Notes under the pieces: model-generated
The model's database searches: none
Seen by the model: only the letters and a program-made list of their open reading frames with translations
Told to the model about the DNA's origin: nothing
Shown here: positions 16,108 to 24,583 of the stretch, piece after piece
Numbering within the stretch: position 1 is the stretch's first letter
Layout: each line of letters opens with the position of its first letter
NCBI GenBank assembly: GCA_016717855.1
Contig: JADKEV010000048.1
Span: 1 to 38,908 of the forward strand
Reading direction: 5' to 3'
DNA: 38,908 nt
Origin: Betaproteobacteria bacterium
GTDB lineage: Bacteria > Pseudomonadota > Gammaproteobacteria > Burkholderiales > Casimicrobiaceae
Position numbers and translations under genes: made by a program

Positions 16108-16560
16108 ATGTATCGACACTTGCTTGCGGCAACTGACGGGTCGGAGCTTTCCACCCTCGCCGTCGATCACGCCATCACCCTGGCGCAGCAGTTGGGGGCG
16201 AAGCTCACCCTCCTTCACGTCGCCGGCCAGTACCCGCCGCCGATGCTGGTCGACGGAACGGTGTTTCCAACCTTGCCCCAGGACGAGCATGAAGCGGCGG
16301 CTGCCAAGCAGTCACGGCAAATCCTCGACCCCTGCGTGGCCAGGGCCGCGGCCGCGGGTGTCTCCTGCACCGCACTGCACGAGTCCGACAGCGCGGCGTG
16401 GCACGCCATCATCGAAGCCGCCGCACGCGTCGGCTGCGACGTGATCGTGATGGGATCGCACGGCCGGGGCGGCCTTGCGTCGCTGCTCATGGGCAGCCAG
16501 ACACGGAAGGTGCTGCACCATACGAACCTGCCGGTGCTGGTGGTGCGGCAGCCTCGCTGA
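16108..16560 (+). CDS. universal stress protein UspA family (second of two)
   Basis: This is a 150-residue Usp with the same layout as its upstream neighbour: HLLAATDGSELS at the start and GSHGRGGLASLLMGSQT as the ATP-binding loop near the end. The ATG at 16108 is preceded by GGGGGAG; an in-frame TTG six bases earlier is less likely. It lies 168 bases after the first Usp gene. The two differ in the middle (this one has YPPPMLVDGTVFP), so they are diverged paralogues. No FNR box is seen in the gap. Confidence 0.92.
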   Translation: MYRHLLAATDGSELSTLAVDHAITLAQQLGAKLTLLHVAGQYPPPMLVDGTVFPTLPQDEHEAAAAKQSRQILDPCVARAAAAGVSCTALHESDSAAWHAIIEAAARVGCDVIVMGSHGRGGLASLLMGSQTRKVLHHTNLPVLVVRQPR

Positions 16561-16566
16561 GAGGGG

Positions 16567-16583
16567 GCCGGGCGCGACCCGGC
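16567..16583. terminator. hairpin after the second uspA
   Basis: GCCGGG-CGCGA-CCCGGC forms a perfect 6-base-pair stem seven bases after the uspA stop. There is no U-run, so it is terminator-like only. Confidence 0.35.
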
Positions 16584-16641
16584 GCGCCATGGCATTCGCC
16601 GGAGGCGCACGCGTCCGGGGGCGCCAGGGCGCCATTCACGC

Positions 16642-16647
16642 TAAAAT
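16642..16647 (+). promoter_or_regulatory. candidate -10 element for proS
   Basis: TAAAAT matches TATAAT at 5 of 6 positions. It lies 28 bases before the ATG at 16676, giving a short leader. No clear -35 is visible. If right, it rules out the earlier in-frame ATG at 16646. Confidence 0.4.
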
Positions 16648-16675
16648 GCGCGATTCCCTTGTCACCGGCCACGTC

Positions 16676-18406
16676 ATGCGCGCCTCGCAATTCTTCATTT
16701 CCACCCTCAAGGAAGCACCCGCGGAAGCCGAACTCGCCAGCCACCGGCTGATGCTGCGCGCCGGCCTGATCAAGAAGCTCGGCAGCGGCCTCTACAGCTG
16801 GATGCCCATGGGCCTGCGCGTGCTGCGCAAGGTCGAGAACATCGTGCGCGAGGAAATGAACCGCGCCGGCGCCATCGAACTGCTGATGCCGTTGATCAAC
16901 CCGGCCGAACTCTGGCAGGAGACAGGGCGCTGGGAAAAGTACGGCCCCAACATGCTGCGCATGAAGGACCGCCACGACCGGGACTTCCTGTTCGCGCCGA
17001 CGCACGAGGAGGTCATCACCGACATCGTGCGCAAGGAAATCGGCAGCTATCGGCAGCTGCCGGTCAATTTCTACCATATCGGCGACAAATTCCGTGACGA
17101 AGTGCGCCCCCGTTTCGGCGTCATGCGCGCGCGCGAGTTCATCATGAAGGATGCGTACTCGTTCGACCGCGACAAGGACGGGCTGATGGCCAGCTATCGC
17201 GCGATGTACGATGCGTACACGAAGATCTTCACGCGGCTGGGCCTCGAATTCAGGCCGGTCGATGCCGACAACGGGGAAATCGGCGGCGCCTCGTCCCACG
17301 AATTCCAGGTGCTGGCCGATTCCGGCGAAGACGTGATCGCGTTCTGTCCGACTTCGACCTACGCCGCCAACATCGAGAAGGCCGAGGCCGTGGCGCCCGG
17401 CGCGCCGCGCGCGCAACCCGGCGGGCCCATGCAGAAGGTCGCGACGCCGGGCATGAAGACCTGCGAGGCGGTCGCGGAGTTTCTCGGCGTGCCTTTGCAA
17501 CTGAACGTGAAGTCCGTGATGTTCTTCAGCGATGCGGGCTTTTGCCTGCTGCTGGTGCGCGGGGACCACAGCGTCAATGAAGTCAAGATCGCCAAGCTGC
17601 CGCAACTCAAGAACTTCCGCGCTGCCACGCCCGGGGAAATCGAGGCGCATCTGGGCACGGACCCCGGCTATTGCGGACCGGTGCCTGTCCGCGGCGCGCA
17701 CGCCGGCCCGGTGCTGGTCATCGCCGATCGCACCGTCGCCGCGATGAGCGACTTCGTCTGCGGCGCCAACGAATCGGGCCATCATCTGACCGGCGTGAAC
17801 TGGGGGCGTGACCTTCCCGAACCGGACCTCGTCGCGGACCTGCGCAGCGTCGTCGCGGGTGATCCGTCGCCGGACGGCCAGGGCGTGCTGGAACTCTGCC
17901 GCGGGATCGAGGTCGGACACGTGTTCGCGCTGGGGACGGTCTATTCGGAAGCAATGCGGGCGACAGTCCTGGACGAGCAGGGCCATGCCCAGGTGATGCA
18001 CATGGGGTGCTACGGAATCGGTGTCACCCGGGTCGTCGCAGCCGCGATCGAGCAACACTTCGACGAGAAGGGGATCGTGTGGCCGTTGCCCATGGCGCCC
18101 TTCGCAGTCGTGATTGCGCCGATCGGCTACGGGCGCAACCCGCAGGTCAAGGAAGCGGCAATCTGTCTGCACGACGAGCTGGCGGCACTCGGCGTAGAAG
18201 TCCTGCTCGATGACCGGGACGTGCGCCCCGGCGTGATGTTCGCCGACCTCGAACTGATCGGCATCCCGCACCGGGTGACGATCGGCGATCGCGGACTGAA
18301 GGAAGGCAAGGTCGAGTATCAGGCCAGGACCGACGCCGCGGCGACCGGCGTGCCGTTCGAGGGCATTGTTGCATTTCTGCAGGCCCGCATGGCCGCTCGA
18401 CGGTGA
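16676..18406 (+). CDS. proS: prolyl-tRNA synthetase (bacterial type)
   Basis: This is a 576-residue class II aminoacyl-tRNA synthetase that charges tRNA-Pro. The start MRASQFFISTLKEAPAEAE is the usual one for proteobacterial ProS. Motif 2 (FRDEVRPRFGVMRAREFIMKD) is clear, the editing insertion domain lies in the middle (about 225-390), and the anticodon-binding domain is C-terminal (about 470-576). I chose the ATG at 16676 over 16646 because the latter lies within a likely -10 element and the family starts here. It is probably a single-gene transcript. Confidence 0.96.
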   Translation: MRASQFFISTLKEAPAEAELASHRLMLRAGLIKKLGSGLYSWMPMGLRVLRKVENIVREEMNRAGAIELLMPLINPAELWQETGRWEKYGPNMLRMKDRHDRDFLFAPTHEEVITDIVRKEIGSYRQLPVNFYHIGDKFRDEVRPRFGVMRAREFIMKDAYSFDRDKDGLMASYRAMYDAYTKIFTRLGLEFRPVDADNGEIGGASSHEFQVLADSGEDVIAFCPTSTYAANIEKAEAVAPGAPRAQPGGPMQKVATPGMKTCEAVAEFLGVPLQLNVKSVMFFSDAGFCLLLVRGDHSVNEVKIAKLPQLKNFRAATPGEIEAHLGTDPGYCGPVPVRGAHAGPVLVIADRTVAAMSDFVCGANESGHHLTGVNWGRDLPEPDLVADLRSVVAGDPSPDGQGVLELCRGIEVGHVFALGTVYSEAMRATVLDEQGHAQVMHMGCYGIGVTRVVAAAIEQHFDEKGIVWPLPMAPFAVVIAPIGYGRNPQVKEAAICLHDELAALGVEVLLDDRDVRPGVMFADLELIGIPHRVTIGDRGLKEGKVEYQARTDAAATGVPFEGIVAFLQARMAARR

Positions 18407-18460
18407 TGCGATGGCGGCGCCGGCATTTTGTGCTAGTGTTTGAACGAGGAATGATGATTC

Positions 18461-19119
18461 ATGCAATGCCGTAGCCCATTCGACTTCTTTCCGCGCGCCG
18501 CCGCCGCGCTCTTGGCGCTGTGCGCCGTCGCGCTCGCGCCGCTGGCCTGGGCCGGCGCCCAAGTCGAAGAACAGCTCTCAGCATCGGTGCAGGCGTCGTT
18601 GCAGGCGGCGATCAGCGACCGCGCGGCCCCGCGCATGGTCTTCAATTCCGAGTCCGAAGGCAGCACGTGGATACTCGACATGTCGAACCGGCTGGCCCGG
18701 AAAATTCCCGACCCGACCACGCGGCGCGAGTTCCTCACGACAGTGCACTATGAGGCCTCGCGCGCGGGCCTCGACCCGCAGATCGTGCTGGGCCTGATCC
18801 AGGTCGAGAGCAATTTCCGCAAGTACGCCGTCTCCTCGGCGGCGCGCGCGGCTACATGCAGGTCATGCCCTTCTGGGTCAAGCTGATCGGCACCAAGGAC
18901 CAGAACCTGTTTCATCTGCGCACCAACCTGCGGTATGGCTGCACGATACTGCGCCATTACCTGGACATCGAGAACGGCGACTACTACCGCGCGCTCGGGC
19001 GCTACAACGGCAGCCTCGGCAAGCCGGAGTATCCCAACCTCGTGCTCGTCAGCTGGCACGGCTCCTGGAAGTACAACCAGCCGATGGAACGTTTCGCACG
19101 CAGCGCTCCCGTGCGGTGA
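18461..19119 (+). CDS. lytic transglycosylase (SLT domain), frameshifted
   Basis: This is a secreted murein lytic transglycosylase. A signal peptide (about residues 1-31, ending AWA) is followed by a helical region and the catalytic SLT motif GLIQVESNFRKYAVSSA with Glu116. The frame breaks at 18838-18842; the rest (GYMQVMPFWVKLIG, the ALGRYNGSLGKPEYPN motif and the end) runs in another frame to the TGA at 19117-19119. One extra G in GCGGCG restores VSSAGARGYMQVMPFW, the normal family sequence. The whole protein would have 219 residues. The stop overlaps the GTG of gluQ. Confidence 0.85.
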
Positions 19120-20042
19120 GCGCCGCGGTCCCGCGGCCGTACACGGGGCGCTTCGCCCCCTCGCCCACCGGACCGCTGCACTTCGGTTCCCTGGTCGCCG
19201 CGGTCGCCAGCTACGCCGACGCCAGGTCGCGCGCAGGCCGGTGGCTGTTGCGGATCGAGGACCTCGACCCGCCGCGCGAGCAGCCCGGCGCCGCCGCTTC
19301 GTTCCCCCGCGTACTCGAGCGCTACGGATTCGCCTGGGATGGTCCGCTTCTCCACCAAAGTACGCGCAATGCCGCGTACCGCGCCGCGCTCGAGCAGTTG
19401 CGCGGCGAGGAAAAGGTCTTCCCCTGCGCCTGCTCGCGCGCGCAGCTCGAGAAGGCGCCGATGGGCGCCGCCAGCGAGCGGGTCTACCCTGGCACTTGCC
19501 GCGCCGGACTGCCGCCGGGCCGCGCGGCGCGCTCCTGGCGCATGCGGGTGGACGCGGTGACCGTCGCCTTCATCGATCGCGTGCAAGGCCCGCAGCATCA
19601 GGATCTGCTGCGCGATGTCGGCGACTTCGTCGTCCGCCGCGCGGACGGCCTCTGGGCCTACCAGCTTGCGGTCGTGGTCGACGACCGCGATCAGGGCGTC
19701 ACCGACGTCGTGCGCGGCGCCGACCTGTTGTCATCGACGCCACGCCAGATCTTCCTGCAGCGGCAGCTGGGCGCGCCTCTTCCCCGGTATGCGCATGTGC
19801 CCGTTGCCGTGAATACCGCGGGCGAAAAGCTATCCAAGCAGACACGGGCGGCACCGCTGCCGATGGACGACCCGCAGGCCGTGCTGCGCGCCGCGTGGCG
19901 CTTCCTGGGCCAGGAGGAACCGATGGAGGACTTCACGACGCCCGCGGAGTTCTGGGCGTGGGCGATTCCGCGCTGGGACATGCGGCGCGTTCAGTGCGGC
20001 ACAGCCTGGCGCGCGGAGCCGGGCGTGGCGCTTGGGCTATAA
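19116..20042 (+). CDS. gluQ: glutamyl-Q tRNA(Asp) synthetase
   Basis: This is a 308-residue GlxRS-like enzyme that attaches glutamate to queuosine at position 34 of tRNA-Asp. It keeps the catalytic half of GluRS: APSPTGPLHFGSL (HIGH-like, residues 14-26), the zinc ligands Cys104, Cys106, Tyr124 and Cys128, and KLSKQ (238-242). It lacks the anticodon-binding domain, as expected. The GTG start overlaps the transglycosylase stop in GTGA. Another queuosine gene, queG, lies 12 kb downstream. Confidence 0.93.
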   Translation: MSAAVPRPYTGRFAPSPTGPLHFGSLVAAVASYADARSRAGRWLLRIEDLDPPREQPGAAASFPRVLERYGFAWDGPLLHQSTRNAAYRAALEQLRGEEKVFPCACSRAQLEKAPMGAASERVYPGTCRAGLPPGRAARSWRMRVDAVTVAFIDRVQGPQHQDLLRDVGDFVVRRADGLWAYQLAVVVDDRDQGVTDVVRGADLLSSTPRQIFLQRQLGAPLPRYAHVPVAVNTAGEKLSKQTRAAPLPMDDPQAVLRAAWRFLGQEEPMEDFTTPAEFWAWAIPRWDMRRVQCGTAWRAEPGVALGL

Positions 20043-20043
20043 T
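20038..20043 (+). promoter_or_regulatory. -10 element for the proteasome homologue
   Basis: A perfect TATAAT overlaps the gluQ stop codon, 42 bases before the BPH start. No good -35 is visible. It would give BPH its own promoter, probably reading on into hslO. Confidence 0.5.
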
Positions 20044-20085
20044 CGTCGACCTCCGCCTGAACCCTCCAGCAGCAAGAAAGCACGC

Positions 20086-20664
20086 ATGACCACTCTAGTA
20101 GTTGTACGAAAGGGCAATCTGGCCTGCATTGCCGCCGACTCCCTCACCACGTTTGGCGATACCCGATTGTCCGCGCAATTCGACAAGTCTCCCGAAAAGA
20201 TCCTGCATCACCGCGATACCTACCTCGGTTTCTGCGGCAGCGCCGCGCACCAGCTCGTGTTCGAGAGCCTCCTCTCCAGCCACGGCGAGCTCGACTTCGC
20301 CGGCAAGACCGCGGTGTTCGAGACCTTTCGCAAGCTCCACCCGATTCTCAAGGACCAGCACTTCCTGAACCCCAAGGAAGAGGACGATGACCCGTACGAA
20401 TCGACGCAGATCACCGCGCTGATCGCCAACAAGTACGGCATTTTCGGCATCTACTCGATGCGCGAAGTGTTCGAGTACAACAAGTTCTGGGCGGCCGGCT
20501 CCGGACGCGAGTTCGCGCTGGGCGCGATGCAGTCGATGTACGACAAGCTCGACACCGCCGAGGCGATCGCGCGCCTGGGCGTCGAGATCGGCTCGACGTT
20601 CGACAAGAATTCCGCGCTGCCGATGTCGGTGTACACGGTCCCCCTGAACGGCGCATCGAAATAA
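20086..20664 (+). CDS. betaproteobacterial proteasome homologue (BPH), Ntn-hydrolase fold
   Basis: This is a 192-residue protein of the proteasome beta/HslV superfamily. After Met removal it begins TTLVVVRKG, so Thr1 is the expected nucleophile. Counting from Thr1, Asp17 (AADSLTT), Lys33 (FDKSPEK) and Gly47 (YLGFCGSAAH) fall exactly where HslV and proteasome beta subunits have catalytic and oxyanion residues. BPH is a known, sparsely studied group, reported to form double-ring complexes; its natural substrate and ATPase partner are unknown. No AAA+ unfoldase is encoded in this window. The ATG at 20086 is preceded by a weak AAGAAAG. hslO follows after 25 bases. Confidence 0.9.
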   Translation: MTTLVVVRKGNLACIAADSLTTFGDTRLSAQFDKSPEKILHHRDTYLGFCGSAAHQLVFESLLSSHGELDFAGKTAVFETFRKLHPILKDQHFLNPKEEDDDPYESTQITALIANKYGIFGIYSMREVFEYNKFWAAGSGREFALGAMQSMYDKLDTAEAIARLGVEIGSTFDKNSALPMSVYTVPLNGASK

Positions 20665-20689
20665 GGGCCGCCGTGCCGGAAGGACATCA

Positions 20690-21562
20690 GTGACGGACAC
20701 GCATCACCGCTTCCTGTTCGACGACATGCCGGTGCGGGGCGGGTGGGTGCGCCTCGGCGCCGCGTATCGCGAAATGCTGGCGCAGCATGACTATCCGCCG
20801 GTCCTGCGCCGCATGCTCGGCGAGATGCTCGCGGCGACGGCGCTGCTGGCCGCCAATCTCAAGTTCAAGGGCAGCCTGATCGTCCAGGTGCAGTCGCCCG
20901 GACCGCTGCAGTTGTTGGTGGTCGAGAGCACGGATGAACTCGGGCTGCGCGCGATCGCGAAGTGGCGGGGTGACCTGCCCGATGACGCCGACCTGCTGCG
21001 GCTCGCGAGCAATGGCCGTTGCGTGATGACGCTGGACCCGCGCGACGGCGCCCAGATGTACCAGGGCATCGTGGCGATGGAGAGCGGAACGGTCGCGGAA
21101 GTACTCGAGCATCACATGCAGAGCTCCGAGCAGCTTGCGACCCGGATGTGGCTTGCCGCGGACGGGGAACACGCCGCGGGACTGCTGCTGCAGAGGCTCC
21201 CTGGTGCCGGGACCGGGAGCGGAGCCCCCAGCGAGGACTGGGACCGCGTCACGCTGGTCGGGTCCACCGTGCGTCCGGGCGAGCTGCTCGCCCTCGACGG
21301 CGGGGAACTCCTGAACCGGCTGTTCTCCCAGGAAGCCGTGCGGTTGTTTGCCGGCCATCCGGTCCGTTTCGAATGCGGATGCTCCGAGATACGCGTGGCC
21401 AATGCGTTGCTGCTGCTCGGACGCGGCGAGATCGAGCAGGTGCTGGCCGAACAGGGGCGCATCGAAGTGGCATGCGAGTTCTGCAACCGCAAGTACGCCT
21501 TCGACCGCGCGCGGGCGCTCGCGCTGTTCGCGCAGCCGGAGCCGGCGGGGACGCTGCACTGA
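20690..21562 (+). CDS. hslO: redox-regulated chaperone Hsp33
   Basis: This is a 290-residue holdase activated by oxidation and unfolding. The zinc-binding redox switch is complete: Cys229 and Cys231 (FECGCSE), then Cys262 and Cys265 (CEFCNRKY). Upon oxidative stress these form disulfides, release zinc and expose a client-binding surface. The GTG at 20690 follows GGAAGGA, a strong ribosome site. The stop overlaps the next ATG (TGATG). With BPH just upstream and hslR downstream it forms a protein quality control group. Confidence 0.96.
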   Translation: MTDTHHRFLFDDMPVRGGWVRLGAAYREMLAQHDYPPVLRRMLGEMLAATALLAANLKFKGSLIVQVQSPGPLQLLVVESTDELGLRAIAKWRGDLPDDADLLRLASNGRCVMTLDPRDGAQMYQGIVAMESGTVAEVLEHHMQSSEQLATRMWLAADGEHAAGLLLQRLPGAGTGSGAPSEDWDRVTLVGSTVRPGELLALDGGELLNRLFSQEAVRLFAGHPVRFECGCSEIRVANALLLLGRGEIEQVLAEQGRIEVACEFCNRKYAFDRARALALFAQPEPAGTLH

Positions 21563-22194
21563 TGGGCCACTACAACCCGCGGCATTTCGCCAACGCGGAT
21601 GATGCGGCTGTCCTGCGCGTGCTCGCGGAATACGGGTTCGCCACGTTGATCACCACGGCGGACGACGCGGTCTCGGTCAGCCACGTGCCGGTCTTGTTCG
21701 AGCGGGATGCGGGCGCACGCGGCGCCGTGATCGGCCATGTCGCAGCGGCGAATCCGCACGCCGAAGCGATGACTCGCGGCGCCACCTTCATGATCTTCCA
21801 GGGGCCGTATGGCTACGTCTCGCCGAACTGGTACGCGGACCCCGTCGGCGCGGTGCCAACCTGGAACTTCGTTGCCGTCCACGTCCACGGGACCATCGAG
21901 CGCATCGACGGGACCCAGGATAAGCGGGCGATAGTCGACGCGCTGTCCGCCTGGCACGAGGTGCAGTTCGCGCACCCCTGGACCAGCGGCAAGATGGCTC
22001 CGGCGCTCCTCGAAAAAATGCTCGGCGCGATCGTCGGGTTTCGCCTGACGGTCGAGCGGATCGACGCCAAGTTCAAATTGAGCCAGAACCGCAGCGAGGC
22101 CGACCGGTGCGGCGTGATCACGGGCCTGGAGAGGCGCGGCACGCCTGCGGCCGACCTCCTCGCGGCGTGGATGCGCGATTACGGCGGGTCCTGA
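21562..22194 (+). CDS. FMN-binding negative transcriptional regulator, PaiB family
   Basis: This is a 210-residue split-barrel flavin-binding protein. Family marks are the start MGHYNPRHFANAD, the FQGPYGYVSPNWY segment, VPTWNFVAVHVHG and the C-terminal KFKLSQNRSEADR. The family is named after Bacillus PaiB, which affects sporulation and protease genes; in proteobacteria its role is unproven and it may be an FMN-dependent enzyme. It is translationally coupled between hslO and hslR, which suggests a part in the same stress response. Confidence 0.9.
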   Translation: MGHYNPRHFANADDAAVLRVLAEYGFATLITTADDAVSVSHVPVLFERDAGARGAVIGHVAAANPHAEAMTRGATFMIFQGPYGYVSPNWYADPVGAVPTWNFVAVHVHGTIERIDGTQDKRAIVDALSAWHEVQFAHPWTSGKMAPALLEKMLGAIVGFRLTVERIDAKFKLSQNRSEADRCGVITGLERRGTPAADLLAAWMRDYGGS

Positions 22195-22195
22195 G

Positions 22196-22660
22196 ATGCC
22201 CACCCACAGGGAGCGCCACGCCAGGCGCGCCGCGGAGGGCGCACGGACTGCCGGACGCGCCGCCCTGGCGGACGATGCGCCACGAGGGATGCGGCTGGAC
22301 AAGTGGTTGTGGGCGGCGCGCTTTTTCAAGACGCGCGCGCTGGCGCAGGACGCGATCGAATCCGGCAAGGTCAAGCACGATGGCGAGCGCTGCAAGCCTG
22401 CGCATACCGTGCGCGTCGGTGACGTTTACGCGATCGTCCGCGAGAGCCTGGTCTGGAATGTCGAGGTCGCGGCGCTGTCCGACGTGCGGGGATCGGCGAC
22501 GCTCGCAGCGCAGCTCTTTGCCGAGGCGGAATCCAGCGTGGCCGCACGCGCCGAACTGGTCGCACAGCGCAAGCTCGCGATGATCAACGCGCCGCAACTG
22601 AAGGGCCGGCCGACCAAGCGGCAGCGCCGCAAGATCGAGGACTTCCTGGCCGAGCCCTGA
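22196..22660 (+). CDS. hslR: ribosome-associated heat shock protein Hsp15 (S4 domain)
   Basis: This is a 154-residue protein whose S4 RNA-binding domain (RLDKWLWAARFFKTRALAQD, from about residue 33) is followed by a basic C-terminal tail (KGRPTKRQRRKIEDF). Hsp15 binds stalled 50S subunits carrying peptidyl-tRNA and helps recycle them. The first ATG at 22196 lies one base after the upstream stop; an ATG at about 22289 would give a shorter protein starting at the S4 domain and cannot be excluded. In E. coli hslR and hslO are operon partners; here a PaiB-like gene lies between them. Confidence 0.92.
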   Translation: MPTHRERHARRAAEGARTAGRAALADDAPRGMRLDKWLWAARFFKTRALAQDAIESGKVKHDGERCKPAHTVRVGDVYAIVRESLVWNVEVAALSDVRGSATLAAQLFAEAESSVAARAELVAQRKLAMINAPQLKGRPTKRQRRKIEDFLAEP

Positions 22661-22661
22661 G

Positions 22662-22678
22662 CGCGGCGCGCTGCCGCG
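22662..22678. terminator. hairpin between convergent hslR and aapP
   Basis: CGCGGC-GCGCT-GCCGCG forms a perfect 6-base-pair stem filling the 20-base gap between the two stop codons. It has no U-run. It may act as a weak two-way terminator or an RNA end. Confidence 0.4.
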
Positions 22679-22680
22679 GG

Positions 22681-23424
22681 TCAATGATTGAGGATCTTGC
22701 TCAGGAAGTCCCGGGTCCGGTCGCTCTTCGGGTTGTTGAAGAACTCGTGCGGGGTGTTCTGCTCGATGATCTGGCCCTGGTCCATGAAGATCACCCGGTC
22801 GGCCACGGACTTCGCGAACCCCATCTCGTGGGTGACGCAAAGCATGGTGATGCCCAGGTTGGCCAATTCGATCATGACGTCCAGCACTTCCTTGATCATT
22901 TCCGGATCGAGCGCCGACGTGGGTTCGTCGAACAGCATGATCTTCGGCGTCAGGCACAGCGCGCGGGCGATGGCCACCCGCTGCTGCTGGCCGCCGGACA
23001 ACTGCAGCGGGTACTTCATCGCCTGCTCGGCGATGCGCACGCGGTTCAGCTGGGCCATCGCGCGCTCCTCCGCCTCCTTCTTGGGGATCTTGCCCACCCA
23101 CATCGGGGCCAGCGTCAGGTTCTCGAGCACGGTCAGGTGCGGAAACAGGTTGAACTGCTGGAAGACCATGCCGACGTTCTTGCGTATCGCCTCGATCGCC
23201 TTGACGTCGTCGCTGAGTTCCACGCCGTCGACCTTGAGCACGCCCTCCTGGTGCTCCTCGAGCCGGTTGATGCAGCGGATCATCGTCGACTTGCCCGACC
23301 CCGACGGCCCGCAGATAACGATCCGCTCGCCCTTCCGGACGGACAGGTCGATGTCGCGCAGCACGTGGAACTGGCCGTACCACTTGTTGACCTTCTCGAA
23401 GCTGATGATGATTTCTTCGCTCAT
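22681..23424 (-). CDS. aapP: general L-amino acid ABC transporter, ATP-binding protein AapP
   Basis: This is a 247-residue ATPase of the polar amino acid uptake class. Walker A GPSGSGKST is at residues 39-47, followed by a Q-loop, the signature LSGGQQQRVAIARAL and Walker B MLFDEPTSALDPE; a switch His is in CVTHEMGF. It powers import through AapQ and AapM. It is the last gene of aapJ-Q-M-P, 36 bases after aapM. Confidence 0.94.
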   Translation of the reverse strand: MSEEIIISFEKVNKWYGQFHVLRDIDLSVRKGERIVICGPSGSGKSTMIRCINRLEEHQEGVLKVDGVELSDDVKAIEAIRKNVGMVFQQFNLFPHLTVLENLTLAPMWVGKIPKKEAEERAMAQLNRVRIAEQAMKYPLQLSGGQQQRVAIARALCLTPKIMLFDEPTSALDPEMIKEVLDVMIELANLGITMLCVTHEMGFAKSVADRVIFMDQGQIIEQNTPHEFFNNPKSDRTRDFLSKILNH

Positions 23425-23460
23425 GTTCGTTCCGTCAGGTTGGCGTTCAGGCGGGTTCGG

Positions 23461-24570
23461 TTAGCGTGTATTGCTCACGTTCAGCTGCCGCTCGATCCAC
23501 TGGCTGTACCGCGACATCGCGAAGCAGCCAACCCAGTAGATGGCGGCGATGAAGAAGTAGCCCTCGAGATAGAACTGCCGCCAGTTCGCGTCGCCCCCCA
23601 GCGCGAGCGCCAGCGATCCGGTCAGGTCATAGAGGCTCACGATGGTAACCAGCGACGTGTCCTTGAACGTGCTGATGAAGCTGTTCATGATCGAGGGCAC
23701 GACCAGGCGCAGCGCCTGCGGGAGGACGATCTTGCGCTGCGTCTGCCAGTACGACAGCCCGAGGGAGGCGGCCGCCTCCACCTGCCCCTTGGGAATCGCC
23801 TGCAATCCGCCCCGCACGACCTCCGCGAGATACGCCGCCGCGAACAGCGTGATGCCGACGAACACGCGCAGCAGCACGTCTATCTGCGTCCCCTGCGGCA
23901 TGAACAGCGGAAACATGAACGATGCCATGAACAGCACCGAGATCAGCGGCACGCCGCGGATCAGTTCGACGTAGACGATGCACAGCGAGCGGATCGCGGG
24001 CAGGTGTGACCGCCGCCCCAGGGCGACCAGGATCGCCAGCGGAAACGCGCAGGCGATGCCCAGCGTGGAGAGCATCATGGTCAGCGGCAGCCCGCCCCAG
24101 CGCGAGGTTTCGACCGGCGTCAACCCGAACAGGCCGCCGCGCATCAGCACGAAGAACACCACGAGGACCACGACCCAGGCCACGATCAGCCACTTGCTCC
24201 ATAGCGGGCGCGTGCAGCTCGCGACCAGCAGCGTGACCATCAGCAGGGTCGCGATCAGGGGCCGCCATTGCTGCTCGAATGGATAGCGCCCGAAGATGAT
24301 GAGCCGGTACTTTTCCGCGATCACGCCCCAGCAGGCGCCGGTGCCGGCGACCTCGCGGCACGCTTCGTTGTCCGGCCTGAACACGGCGTGAACCAGGCCC
24401 CATTCGACGATGCCCGGCAGGACCCAGGCGAAGAGTCCGACGATCGCCAGCGTGGCGATCGAGCTGGTCCAGTCGGCGAACAGGTTGCGGCGCAGCCACG
24501 CCAGCGTGCCCGTCAGCTTTTCGGGGGCGGGGCGCGATGCGATCGGCGTAAAGGTCTGGGCGGCACCCAT
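23461..24570 (-). CDS. aapM: general L-amino acid ABC transporter, permease AapM
   Basis: This is a 369-residue permease with about eight membrane helices and the HisMQ-type coupling motif EVVRGGLQAIPKGQVEAA. A long loop near residues 75-105 (DNEACREVAGTGACWG) is typical of AapM proteins. It pairs with AapQ to form the channel for L-amino acids delivered by AapJ. It starts 13 bases after aapQ ends. Confidence 0.93.
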   Translation of the reverse strand: MGAAQTFTPIASRPAPEKLTGTLAWLRRNLFADWTSSIATLAIVGLFAWVLPGIVEWGLVHAVFRPDNEACREVAGTGACWGVIAEKYRLIIFGRYPFEQQWRPLIATLLMVTLLVASCTRPLWSKWLIVAWVVVLVVFFVLMRGGLFGLTPVETSRWGGLPLTMMLSTLGIACAFPLAILVALGRRSHLPAIRSLCIVYVELIRGVPLISVLFMASFMFPLFMPQGTQIDVLLRVFVGITLFAAAYLAEVVRGGLQAIPKGQVEAAASLGLSYWQTQRKIVLPQALRLVVPSIMNSFISTFKDTSLVTIVSLYDLTGSLALALGGDANWRQFYLEGYFFIAAIYWVGCFAMSRYSQWIERQLNVSNTR

Positions 24571-24583
24571 GGGGCTGCTCCTC

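Noticed and set aside
15496..16560. The two uspA genes as a recent tandem duplication
   Set aside because: Their proteins share only the family motifs and differ in the middle, so they are old paralogues or independent members.
16487..18562. A 691-codon minus-strand open frame opposite proS
   Set aside because: It mirrors proS codons and has no family features; proS on the other strand is certain.
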